A stretch of 64,000 bases of DNA from Roseiflexaceae bacterium (lineage in GTDB: Bacteria > Chloroflexota > Chloroflexia > Chloroflexales > Roseiflexaceae): NCBI GenBank assembly GCA_947474225.1, contig CANJHS010000008.1, forward strand, positions 1 to 64,000, written 5' to 3'. Shown piece by piece: positions 8,877 to 16,207 of the stretch. A program made the translations under genes and the position numbers. Position 1 is the first letter of the stretch. Every line of letters begins with the position of its first letter. The notes under the pieces are model-generated. The model saw only the letters and a list, made by a program, of their open reading frames with translations, made no database searches and had not been told where the DNA came from.

Positions 8877-9242
8877 ATGACACACGTCGAACGCGCCAAA
8901 CAATTTTTGTCCGCTGCCCGCGCTGGTGATGTCGTCGCCGCCCGCGCCCTGTGCAGTGACACTGCCACGCATCACAACCAGTATTTCGCCGCCGGCATGG
9001 ATGTCCTCATCGACGCCATCGCTGCCGCCTCGGTCGATAAACCGCTCAGCACCTTCACCGTCAAGCGCATCGTCGCCAGCGACACGATGGTCGTGCTGCA
9101 CTCACATGTCGTCCATGCACCGGGAGAGCCCGGCTACACGGTGTTTCACATGTTCCGCTTCGAAGGCGACCTGATTGCCGAACTCTGGGATGTGGGTCAG
9201 ATGATCGACGCCCAATCACCCAATACCGATGGAGCCTTTTAA
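8877..9242 (+). CDS. NTF2-like (SnoaL/ketosteroid isomerase-type) protein
   Basis: 121 residues with the cone-shaped NTF2 fold pattern: an N-terminal helix V-E-R-A-K-Q-F-L-S-A-A-R-A-G-D, a T-H-H-N-Q-Y-F segment near residue 38 typical of SnoaL-like proteins, then V-V-L-H-S-H-V-V-H and the strand P-G-Y-T-V-F-H-M-F-R-F-E-G-D-L-I-A-E-L-W-D-V. The last motif is a strong marker of the predicted SnoaL-like group. It follows the isochorismatase gene by 9 bp. It may be an enzyme or a binding protein; no pathway is indicated. Confidence 0.85.
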   Translation: MTHVERAKQFLSAARAGDVVAARALCSDTATHHNQYFAAGMDVLIDAIAAASVDKPLSTFTVKRIVASDTMVVLHSHVVHAPGEPGYTVFHMFRFEGDLIAELWDVGQMIDAQSPNTDGAF

Positions 9243-9407
9243 CGTGCTTTATTCGGGGCTTGGGAAAGGGTGCAGAATCCAGGTATCTGCCACGACACAG
9301 TACGCGCTGGCACGCAGCTGCGTTGCTCCACGCTCCCTGCGGGCGTCCGTGTGTGTATTTCTCCCACCTTCAGGGCGAGGGACATTGCCCGACAAGGACG
9401 ATTGCTG

Positions 9408-9959
9408 ATGCCACCTGCCCTGCGTACCCTGCACGCGCCCATGGACGATGCCTGCGCCCGTCACATTACCCGCGATGGCCGTAGCGGCGAGGTCTGCATG
9501 GTCCTTAGACGCCCCGATGGGCGCATCTGGTGTGCCGCCAAAACCTTTTACCCCGGCCACATCAGTCGCCTCTTGACCGGCGGTATTCATCCCAACGAGG
9601 ACCCGGCCAGTGCACTCCTGCGCGAAGTCGCCGAAGAGACCAGTTTGGTACCAATCAGCGCGCACCGCATCGGCCATATCCACTACGACACAGAGGTGCC
9701 GTTTGAGACGCATGTGTTTGTCTGTAGGGTCACCGCAGATGTCCCCGTGGTTGTTGATCTGACCGAACGTATCCATCACTTTGATGCACTCTTGCCCCAC
9801 GAATTACATCAGCGTGCCGAGCAGCTCTGTACCCTACCAGCCGACTACCACGCCGACATCGGGACACACTGGCAGGCCTGGGGCGCATTCCGCGCCGTCA
9901 GTCACCGCGTCGTCGCTGACTGGTTCATCGCCCTTCCCAATTACCCAGACGAGGTATGA
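9408..9959 (+). CDS. Nudix hydrolase
   Basis: 183-residue Nudix protein that should hydrolyse a nucleoside diphosphate linked to another group. The Nudix box runs G-G-I-H-P-N-E-D then R-E-V-A-E-E-T-S-L around residues 57-80. The metal-binding Glu residues of R-E-x-x-E-E are intact, but the final Gly is Ser. The ATG at 9408 follows AAGGACG. An in-frame extension to 9270 codes for low-complexity sequence without a ribosome-binding site and is not accepted. The following gene overlaps it by 4 bp (ATGA), showing translational coupling. Confidence 0.85.
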   Translation: MPPALRTLHAPMDDACARHITRDGRSGEVCMVLRRPDGRIWCAAKTFYPGHISRLLTGGIHPNEDPASALLREVAEETSLVPISAHRIGHIHYDTEVPFETHVFVCRVTADVPVVVDLTERIHHFDALLPHELHQRAEQLCTLPADYHADIGTHWQAWGAFRAVSHRVVADWFIALPNYPDEV

Positions 9960-10708
9960 CTATGCTCCCCTTTCGCGCCCGTGAATGCGTCCAATATGAC
10001 CCCGCCCAACGGCAATTGCATGCCCTTGACTGGGACGGGGCCAACGTCCACTACGACACCCCAGCTGAACTCACCCAAGCGCTCGACGGCGATCGCCTCT
10101 ACAGCCCATTGCTGGTCCACGCAGCAGCCCTCTGGTTCGCTGCCGACCATGGCGTCGCATGGCACCTTCCTGCTACCGCACCCGATCCTCTGGGTACGCT
10201 CGCCAGCCGTGGGTCCACCGAAGGCTACAGCCCGACGACACTGCAGCGTTGTCTGCAAGCCATAGACCGTGGCTACGACCGTGCGAGTCGCCTCGCGATA
10301 GAACTCTTGAGCGCTGACGACCACCTGTGCATCATTGATCGCGATGGGCTCTGTGCGAACGTGTTTATGCACGTGGCCAATCAGGCTTTGGCGAGCGCAC
10401 TCCCACGTATCAGTTGGCTACGGAGTGACAATATCCCAGACGACGCCACCGTCGTGTTGGTGCATACGACCGTCAACCGTACCGGCGCCCCGACCGACCC
10501 TATGCTCGTGTCGGCGATTGCACGTGCCCAGCAACGCACGCTGCCGCGCTACGCATTCGTCCCGTTTGGACCACATGATGCCCCAAACGCAACGACGGAG
10601 GACAGCATCAATGCCGTCGTCACCGCACGAGGAATCTATCGCTCCGATCGGGTGGCACGCTATGACGACGATGCAGACATTGGTCCAGATATCATTTCGC
10701 TCACCTAA
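9956..10708 (+). CDS. Divergent MtnA/eIF-2B-like protein, probably non-catalytic
   Basis: 250 residues. I align it by eye with methylthioribose-1-phosphate isomerase (MtnA, about 340-360 residues) along its length. V-Q-Y-D-x-x-Q-R-Q-L-H-A-L-D matches the N-terminal strand pair. Residues around 105-135 (L-L-S-A-D-D-H-L-C-I-I-D-R-D-G) match the segment carrying the catalytic Cys, which is absent here. D-A-T-V-V-L-V-H-T-T-V-N-R-T-G-A near 163-178 matches the G-A-D-R-x-A-x-N-G-D segment, where the catalytic Asp is lost. I-N-A-V-V-T-A-R-G-I-Y matches the C-terminal I-T-x-x-G-I-Y. It is about 100 residues shorter. The function would then be regulatory or binding; the assignment is an inference. Confidence 0.5.
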   Translation: MTMLPFRARECVQYDPAQRQLHALDWDGANVHYDTPAELTQALDGDRLYSPLLVHAAALWFAADHGVAWHLPATAPDPLGTLASRGSTEGYSPTTLQRCLQAIDRGYDRASRLAIELLSADDHLCIIDRDGLCANVFMHVANQALASALPRISWLRSDNIPDDATVVLVHTTVNRTGAPTDPMLVSAIARAQQRTLPRYAFVPFGPHDAPNATTEDSINAVVTARGIYRSDRVARYDDDADIGPDIISLT

Positions 10709-10712
10709 ATCC

Positions 10713-10741
10713 TTGACATCTCGCCCCTGCATTGCTATTAT
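10713..10741 (+). promoter_or_regulatory. Consensus sigma-70 type promoter of the mutL-like gene
   Basis: TTGACA at 10713-10718 and TATTAT at 10736-10741 are separated by 17 bp. The promoter lies in the 66-bp gap between the MtnA-like stop and the mutL-like start, so the latter gene has its own promoter. Confidence 0.8.
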
Positions 10742-10744
10742 TTT

Positions 10745-10760
10745 TAGAACATTTGTTCTA
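10745..10760. promoter_or_regulatory. LexA-type (SOS) operator candidate
   Basis: TAGAAC-ATTT-GTTCTA is a 6-bp inverted repeat with a 4-bp spacer. It contains GAAC-N4-GTTC, the core recognised by Gram-positive-type LexA repressors. It begins 3 bp after the -10 box, so a bound repressor would cover the transcription start region. Location in front of a DNA-repair gene supports the reading. Whether this organism's LexA uses this core is not shown by the window. Confidence 0.65.
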
Positions 10761-10774
10761 ATCACGAGTACGCC

Positions 10775-12253
10775 ATGCACACACTCGACGCCCTCACCGC
10801 TACCCAACTCGCCGCTGGCGCGACCATTGATCGTCCTGCCGCGGTCGTACGTGAACTCCTCGACAACGCCATCGATGCCGGCGCCACACAGATCCACGTG
10901 CACGTCCTCGAAGGGACCATACAGGTGCGTGACGATGGCTGCGGGATGTCAGCAGACGAGCTGGTATTGGCATTCCAACGGCACACCACCAGCAAGCTCC
11001 AGTACGCCAACGACACCGTCGGGATTACCACGCTGGGATTCCGCGGCGAGGCCCTCGCGGCACTCGCCGCCATTTCGGCAGTCAGTGCAATCAGCCGGCG
11101 GCCCCTCGATGCCTACGCGACCGAGGTACGCTACGCTGCCGGCGTGCTCCAAGATATCCGCCCCTGTGCCGCCAGCAACGGCACATCGGTCACCGTGGAA
11201 CGGCTCTTTTACACCAGCCCACACCGGCGGACGTTCTGGCGTCAACCCCAGGTCGAGCTCCAGCGCATTGCAGATATCACCACACGCTACGCACTCTGTT
11301 ACCCCCACATCGCATTTACTACACACATCGCACACATCGAGCCAGTCGCGACACGAGGCAGTGGCGATGTCATCCAGACCATCACGGAGTTGTGGGGTGA
11401 CATCGACCCCATCCCCATTCATGCCACCTTGCCGGGGACGACGGCACAGCTGAACGGCGTTGTCGCAAGTCCCCACAGTGCCAGACCATTACGACGTCGC
11501 CAAATCATCGCCGTCAATCAGCGTCCCATTGCTGCGCGCGGCACTATCGCACACCTGCTCGACGAGGTGCTGCCCCCACAACGTAACCTCTACCCCGCCT
11601 GTGTGCTGCACTTCACGCTGCCGAGCGAAAGTATCGATGTCAACAGCCGCGAAGGCAAAGAAGAGGTGCTGTTGCGTACCCCCAGCGTCGTTGCACGTCT
11701 GGTCTATGCCGGCTTTACTGCACCACAACACATCTCCGACGTGGGTGTTGTGACACTCCCTTTCCCCCCTGTGCAGATTCTGGGGTATCACCAGGATTGG
11801 ATAGTCGCCAGTGGCGCGGAGGGAGTGTTCATCCTCAGTCCGGCCAATATCATGCTCCACTGCGACATCCGTACACTCCGGCGAGGGTCGCTCATCGTTC
11901 CACCATACACGTTAACGGCGTCTCAATCCGCACTCATCTGGCCGCATCGTGATGCCCTCATGGCCCTCGGCGTGGATATCCAATTCGACGCACAGCAAGG
12001 CCGGCTGCACGCGTTGCCTGCCCAGGCGCGGGCCATTGGTGCGCCGCAGGCGATCACGCATCTCGTCAAGGTAGTGCGCAGTGGTGGCAGTGTCGCTGCT
12101 GCGGTGGGGTGGTTGCTCGAGCCGGCCTGGCTTGTCCAACACTTAGACCGGCATGCCGACCCGTGGGGTGGGCACACCAGTCTTGTCATCGGCCATCACC
12201 GCATACAACATGCGCTGCGTCGGCTCTTTAGGTCTGCAACACCAGGCGGATAG
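10775..12253 (+). CDS. Short MutL-like mismatch-repair ATPase
   Basis: 492-residue GHKL ATPase of the MutL family. It has R-P-A-A-V-V-R-E-L-L-D-N-A-I-D-A-G-A-T near residues 23-41 (catalytic Glu and Mg-binding Asn kept, but E-N changed to D-N), D-D-G-C-G-M near 58-63, G-F-R-G-E-A-L near 89, and the distal Lys in E-G-K-E-E-V near 287. The usual A-A-G-E-V-V-E-R-P reads A-A-G-A-T-I-D-R-P. The C-terminal part is short. It shows neither the D-Q-H-A-x2-E-x4-E endonuclease motif nor a C-P-H-G-R-P-T motif, so it is probably not a nicking MutL. It may be a specialised or second MutL; its promoter carries a LexA-type site. Confidence 0.85.
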   Translation: MHTLDALTATQLAAGATIDRPAAVVRELLDNAIDAGATQIHVHVLEGTIQVRDDGCGMSADELVLAFQRHTTSKLQYANDTVGITTLGFRGEALAALAAISAVSAISRRPLDAYATEVRYAAGVLQDIRPCAASNGTSVTVERLFYTSPHRRTFWRQPQVELQRIADITTRYALCYPHIAFTTHIAHIEPVATRGSGDVIQTITELWGDIDPIPIHATLPGTTAQLNGVVASPHSARPLRRRQIIAVNQRPIAARGTIAHLLDEVLPPQRNLYPACVLHFTLPSESIDVNSREGKEEVLLRTPSVVARLVYAGFTAPQHISDVGVVTLPFPPVQILGYHQDWIVASGAEGVFILSPANIMLHCDIRTLRRGSLIVPPYTLTASQSALIWPHRDALMALGVDIQFDAQQGRLHALPAQARAIGAPQAITHLVKVVRSGGSVAAAVGWLLEPAWLVQHLDRHADPWGGHTSLVIGHHRIQHALRRLFRSATPGG

Positions 12254-12329
12254 CATATACCACGGCGACGATCAGGATTGTACAAATACACAATTCGACC
12301 ACACCCAAATTGCTCACTATTCGCTGCAT
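12228..12329 (-). CDS. Possible 33-residue single-pass membrane peptide
   Basis: Small open frame antisense to the 3' end of the mutL-like gene and extending into the gap. It begins M-Q-R-I-V-S-N and contains one strongly hydrophobic segment (C-I-C-T-I-L-I-V-A-V-V-Y-A-I). GAGGCAGAAG lies just upstream of the ATG, and a TATAAT box with a weak TTGGGC 16 bp further upstream lies on the same strand around 12359-12386. Without conservation data this could be chance. Confidence 0.3.
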   Translation of the reverse strand: MQRIVSNLGVVELCICTILIVAVVYAIRLVLQT

Positions 12330-12453
12330 TCTTCTGCCTCTGCATAGTCCATCGCTTGGATTATACAATACCGCGTCGGCAGCCCAACAGAGGCCCAAGC
12401 CAACGCCAAACGATGGTATTATCACAAGACCAAGAGAATCAAAGGAATAGACG

Positions 12454-13227
12454 ATGTCACGTATCAAAGTAGGCGTACAACTCAAGAACCAACACACCAG
12501 CTATGCAGACTATGCAAACGCTGTCCAGCGTGCCGAAGCAACCGGTGTCGATTCACTGTGGAACTGGGACCACTTTTTCCCCCTCTCGGGCGATCCCGAA
12601 GGCGCCCACTTCGAAGGCTGGACGTTGCTCACCGCCATTGCCACGCTGACTACCCGTGTCGAATTCGGCTGCCTTGTGCTCTGCAACAGCTATCGCAATC
12701 CCCGCCTGCTCGCGCACATGAGCAAAACCCTCGACCACATCAGCAACGGACGCTATATATTGGGTATCGGGGCTGGCTGGTTCGAGCGCGACTACGTCGA
12801 CTACGGCTACGAATTCGGCACCGCTGGTGACCGTCTGCGCGCACTCGGCAAAAACCTCCCGCTGTTCCGTGAATACTGGCAACTCGAAGTCCCCAAACCA
12901 ATCCGTGACATCCCAATTCTGGTAGGTGGCGGTGGTGAGAAGGTCACGCTCAAGCTGACCGCACAACACGCCAATATCTGGAATGGCTTCGGTCCGCCCG
13001 AGACCTATGCCCACAAAAACTCGGTCCTTAATGATTGGTGCGCCCAGGTCGGTCGCAATCCCGCTGACATCGAGCGCTCGGTCACGATTGGCCCCGACGA
13101 AATCGATCAGTGCGATGCGTTCCTCACGGCAGGCGCAACCCACTTCATCATGGGCAGCGGTCACCCCTTCGATCAAAAGGACTTCGCCAAGCTCGTCGCC
13201 TGGCGCGATGCACAACACAAGGGCTAA
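12454..13227 (+). CDS. F420-type LLM-class oxidoreductase
   Basis: 257-residue luciferase-like TIM-barrel oxidoreductase, probably coenzyme F420- or FMN-dependent. Family marks are S-L-W-N-W-D-H-F-F near residue 32, L-T-T-R-V-E-F-G-C-L-V near 68, the F420-group segment S-N-G-R-Y-I-L-G-I-G-A-G-W-F near 98-111 and P-I-L-V-G-G-G-G-E-K near 150. It is shorter than usual (about 290-340), lacking part of the C-terminal barrel decoration. The ATG at 12454 follows AAAGGAATAG. It is 37 bp upstream of murI on the same strand. Substrate is unknown. Confidence 0.88.
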   Translation: MSRIKVGVQLKNQHTSYADYANAVQRAEATGVDSLWNWDHFFPLSGDPEGAHFEGWTLLTAIATLTTRVEFGCLVLCNSYRNPRLLAHMSKTLDHISNGRYILGIGAGWFERDYVDYGYEFGTAGDRLRALGKNLPLFREYWQLEVPKPIRDIPILVGGGGEKVTLKLTAQHANIWNGFGPPETYAHKNSVLNDWCAQVGRNPADIERSVTIGPDEIDQCDAFLTAGATHFIMGSGHPFDQKDFAKLVAWRDAQHKG

Positions 13228-13264
13228 CGTATCCCTCGCGCCGACGTATACGCTGGGACAGCAC

Positions 13265-14050
13265 ATGATTGCGATTTATGACAGCGGCATCGGTGGAGCA
13301 AGTGTCTTGCTGGCACTACGTTCCCTCGCACCCGACGTCGACATCATCTATCTCGCCGACCAGGCACACGTCCCCTATGGCGACCGCACGCAGGCCGACA
13401 TCCGTGCCATTGCACTCGACTGTGCTACGTGGCTCGTCGCACAGGGTGCAGTACCAATTGTCGTGGCCTGCAATACCGCTAGTGCCGCCGCCCTCGGGGC
13501 GATGCGTGAACGGTATCCTGACACACCATTTGTGGGCATGGTCCCCGCCGTCAAACCCGCTGCGCAACAAAGCGTCAGCGGGGTCATTGGCGTGATGGCC
13601 ACCGCTGCGACCCTGCAGGGTCAACTGCTGGCAGATGTGACCCTTGCCCACGCCCAACACCACACCGTGGTCGGTCAAGCATGTCATGGTCTGGTCGAAT
13701 TCGTCGAAGCAGGTGACGTCGATTCCCCAGCTCTCCACCAGTGCGTCGCCGCGCACGTCGCACCGATGTTGGCTGCTGGGGCCGATGTGCTGGTATTGGG
13801 TTGCACGCACTATCCATTCATACGTGCAGCGATTGCCAAGGCGGCACCGGGCGTCACGATTATTGATCCCGCACCCGCCGTCGCCCAACAAGCACTACGC
13901 GCTGCACGCTCCCAAGGCGCGCTCCTTGTGGAACACGGGCGCACCGACTATTACACCACCGGCGACGCAGCACATCTCCGCTGGCAAATCGACGTGCTCG
14001 GCCTGCCGCCCGGCACGGTCCGCGCAACAGGACTGGAGGCACATGTATGA
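13265..14050 (+). CDS. murI: Glutamate racemase
   Basis: Cofactor-independent L/D-glutamate racemase supplying D-Glu for peptidoglycan. It has 261 residues, the normal size. Both catalytic cysteine motifs are present: V-V-A-C-N-T-A-S-A near residues 70-78 and L-G-C-T-H-Y-P-F near 178-185. The N-terminal I-Y-D-S-G-I-G-G with its Asp is also present, as is the V-P-Y-G-D segment near 39. The ATG at 13265 is chosen because the conserved domain begins there. It overlaps the following polyprenol-kinase-like gene by 4 bp (ATGA), pairing a cell-wall gene with an isoprenoid-alcohol kinase. Confidence 0.95.
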   Translation: MIAIYDSGIGGASVLLALRSLAPDVDIIYLADQAHVPYGDRTQADIRAIALDCATWLVAQGAVPIVVACNTASAAALGAMRERYPDTPFVGMVPAVKPAAQQSVSGVIGVMATAATLQGQLLADVTLAHAQHHTVVGQACHGLVEFVEAGDVDSPALHQCVAAHVAPMLAAGADVLVLGCTHYPFIRAAIAKAAPGVTIIDPAPAVAQQALRAARSQGALLVEHGRTDYYTTGDAAHLRWQIDVLGLPPGTVRATGLEAHV

Positions 14051-14745
14051 CACGTGAATGGATCGGATTACTCGCTTCGTATCTCTATGCCGGTGGGTTA
14101 CTGACATTCGCCGAGGTGCTCCACCGCCGCTTCTTGGTGCCGACGGATATCACCCGCAAAATCGTTCATGTGGCAGCAGGTATGTGGATTTTCGCCGTTC
14201 TTTGGTTTTTCCATTCGTGGCAGATGGGCGTCATTCCATTTGCCTCGTTTATCGGACTGAATTATTTTTTCTACCGGGTGCGCTTCTTCAAAGGCATCGA
14301 TAGTCAAGATGCGAGTCTCGGAACCGTCTATTTTGCCTTTTCTATCACCATCTTGTCGTTAGCACTGTGGCGCCCACAAGGACCTCTGGACCACGGTCCG
14401 GCTGTTGTCGCCGGCGTCATGGCGATGACCTGGGGGGATGCGCTCGCGGCACTCATCGGCAAACACTACGGCGCACACCGCTATACCATCAACGGCAGCA
14501 CGCGCAGCTACGAAGGCAGCGCCGTGATGTTTGTGGTCACTGCTCTCGTGATTGCACTCACGTTGACGTACCTCCCCGGTTCGTCACTTTCGCCGTATGC
14601 AGAGCTCAATACCGCAGCAACAATCGCAGTAGCCAGCCTCGCCGGTGCCGCCGTTGGCACCATCGTCGAAGCGTTGTCGCCGCATGGGACGGATAACCTG
14701 AGTGTCCCCATCTGCGTCGCGCTCGTCACCCTCATCGCCGGCTAA
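14047..14745 (+). CDS. Phytol/polyprenol (dolichol kinase-like) kinase
   Basis: 232-residue integral membrane protein with about six or seven hydrophobic segments, of the CTP-dependent dolichol/phytol kinase (VTE5/SEC59-like) family. Diagnostic segments are T-R-K-I-V-H-V-A-A-G near residues 37-46, the short basic R-V-R-F-F-K-G loop near 77, M-T-W-G-D-A-L-A-A-L-I-G near 127-138, T-I-N-G-S-T-R-S-Y-E-G-S near 148-159 and a C-terminal S-P-H-G-T-D-N-L-S-V-P. It probably phosphorylates a prenyl alcohol. It overlaps murI by 4 bp. A prenyl-synthase-like gene lies 1.5 kb downstream. Confidence 0.85.
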   Translation: MTREWIGLLASYLYAGGLLTFAEVLHRRFLVPTDITRKIVHVAAGMWIFAVLWFFHSWQMGVIPFASFIGLNYFFYRVRFFKGIDSQDASLGTVYFAFSITILSLALWRPQGPLDHGPAVVAGVMAMTWGDALAALIGKHYGAHRYTINGSTRSYEGSAVMFVVTALVIALTLTYLPGSSLSPYAELNTAATIAVASLAGAAVGTIVEALSPHGTDNLSVPICVALVTLIAG

Positions 14746-14807
14746 ACTGCTACGATTTCCAAACACCAGCGCTCACCTCACCCAGCCAAAAAACGGAGCT
14801 AGCCCCG

Positions 14808-14835
14808 ACCTGTAACCTCTAACCTCCTACCCTCT
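14808..14835 (-). repeat. Heptad array at the stop codon of the MFS gene
   Basis: Four heptanucleotides in phase on the plus strand: ACCTGTA, ACCTCTA, ACCTCCT, ACCCTCT. On the minus strand these are AGGTTAC-type units, like those at 6932-6966. The array spans the MFS stop codon at 14827-14829 and continues downstream of it. Confidence 0.65.
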
Positions 14836-16113
14836 ACTCGGCAGATGCACACGATAGTGCATTAACCCGACCCCAAGTAATCCGAGGCCAGCCAACACCG
14901 CAAATAACCCACTGTAGCCAAACATACCTGCCATCCACCCTGCCATGATCGGCGACACCGCCGATATCGGGGCGTAAAAGGTGTTGGCCGTTGCAATATA
15001 TGTCGGTCGCATTTCGGTCGATGCAAAACTCATCACCATGGTAAAACCCGACAGTTGATAGCCACCCAACGAGATGCCACCGAGGACAAATATCGGATAA
15101 AACCATAGTTCTGACGGCGCAAATACCGCCAAAGCCAGCGACATCGCCCCGAGGAATCCCGACAAGACGAGCACATACTTGTGCCCCCATCGGTCCGAGA
15201 GCGCCCCGAGACCAAAGTTACCGATGGCCTGCGCCGCCAATAACGTCACGGTAAATGCGCCCACGGTGCTCCCGGTCGAGTGGAATCGCGCCAGTGCAGC
15301 AGCCGTCACAAAACTTTGCCCCAACATCCCCAACGAAATCCCCGTACGTGCGATCAAGTACCACGTGAATGCGCGATCCTCACGCAGGATACGCGGCATA
15401 TCTTTCAATAATGCCCAGATCGGTTGTTTCGCTTGTGGAGGAATCGCAGGCTCTACCGTCATCATCAGAAAGAAGTACGACACAAACAGACAGGCAAAGG
15501 CCGCCAACGACAGCACACCAATATTGAATGGGAATGTGTACCCACCCAAAATCGTGCGATCCCACACCACCAATGGCTCACTCGCCAAAATTTTGGTTGC
15601 TATCGCGGCGCCAGCGACGCCGAGCAGACTGCCTACACCGCTTTGGAATCCAAAAAACGTCCCCCAGCGCTGCTCAGGAATAACCCGCCCGATAAAGTCC
15701 TGCCACGGAATCGACGTTGCACCCGCACTGAACATATGTAAAGAGTACAGACCAAAGAACACGAGTAATGTGGTACGCGCATCGAACGCATTGCCATTGA
15801 TAAGCCACAATCCCATAATCAGCCACGGCAGCCGCTCAAACAACGTTCCAATGAGCATAGCCGGCTTCCGTCGCCAGAGATGTGCAATCATCGGTGCGAC
15901 AATCAGCCCGGGTAATAACCAGCCGGTATTGGCTATCGTCGGGATGACACCCTGTATCCAACTCTCTTTGGAATATTGCTCGACGAAATACGGCAGTACC
16001 GTGAAGCGCGACACCATGCTCATGCCAAACATGAACAACCCGCCCTCCATCACGTTCAGCAGAAAGTTCCGCCGCGCGTGTTTGGCTACAAACGTCGCAG
16101 TCGCATCGGTCAT
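14827..16113 (-). CDS. Major facilitator superfamily transporter
   Basis: 428-residue membrane protein with about 12 hydrophobic segments in two halves separated by a basic loop (Q-A-K-Q-P-I-W-A-L-L-K-D) near residue 225-240. The MFS motif-A-like segment L-G-A-L-S-D-R-W-G-H-K-Y lies at the second-half loop near residue 305. The first half carries L-W-R-R-K-P-A-M near 80. There is no substrate signature; drug-efflux or sugar-type members are both possible. It is transcribed divergently from the prenyl-synthase-like gene with 94 bp between them. The C-terminal codons are overlapped by a heptanucleotide array. Confidence 0.85.
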   Translation of the reverse strand: MTDATATFVAKHARRNFLLNVMEGGLFMFGMSMVSRFTVLPYFVEQYSKESWIQGVIPTIANTGWLLPGLIVAPMIAHLWRRKPAMLIGTLFERLPWLIMGLWLINGNAFDARTTLLVFFGLYSLHMFSAGATSIPWQDFIGRVIPEQRWGTFFGFQSGVGSLLGVAGAAIATKILASEPLVVWDRTILGGYTFPFNIGVLSLAAFACLFVSYFFLMMTVEPAIPPQAKQPIWALLKDMPRILREDRAFTWYLIARTGISLGMLGQSFVTAAALARFHSTGSTVGAFTVTLLAAQAIGNFGLGALSDRWGHKYVLVLSGFLGAMSLALAVFAPSELWFYPIFVLGGISLGGYQLSGFTMVMSFASTEMRPTYIATANTFYAPISAVSPIMAGWMAGMFGYSGLFAVLAGLGLLGVGLMHYRVHLPSRG

Positions 16114-16149
16114 GTACTACCCCATTCCCCTCTATGACATACCAAAGGT

Positions 16150-16178
16150 TTGACAGGAACCTACCCCTCAGGTATGCT
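16150..16178 (+). promoter_or_regulatory. Promoter of the prenyl-synthase-like gene
   Basis: TTGACA at 16150-16155 and TATGCT at 16173-16178 with a 17-bp spacer, 30 bp before the coding start. AGGTT-N7-AACCT surrounds the -35 box and CATACC/GGTATG flanks the whole element, so a regulator may act here. Confidence 0.6.
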
Positions 16179-16207
16179 ACAAATTGTGACATTCATCTCA
16201 AAGTACG

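Noticed and set aside
10335-11453. 372-codon plus-strand open frame overlapping the MtnA-like and mutL-like genes
   Set aside because: Ser/Pro/Thr/His-rich shadow translation in another frame; both overlapping genes have recognisable motifs and proper starts.
12983-13264. Upstream extension of murI
   Set aside because: Covers the LLM gene in another frame; MurI homology starts at 13265.
15179-16153. 324-codon plus-strand frame across the MFS transporter
   Set aside because: Antisense shadow of a hydrophobic coding region; no ribosome-binding site or family motif.
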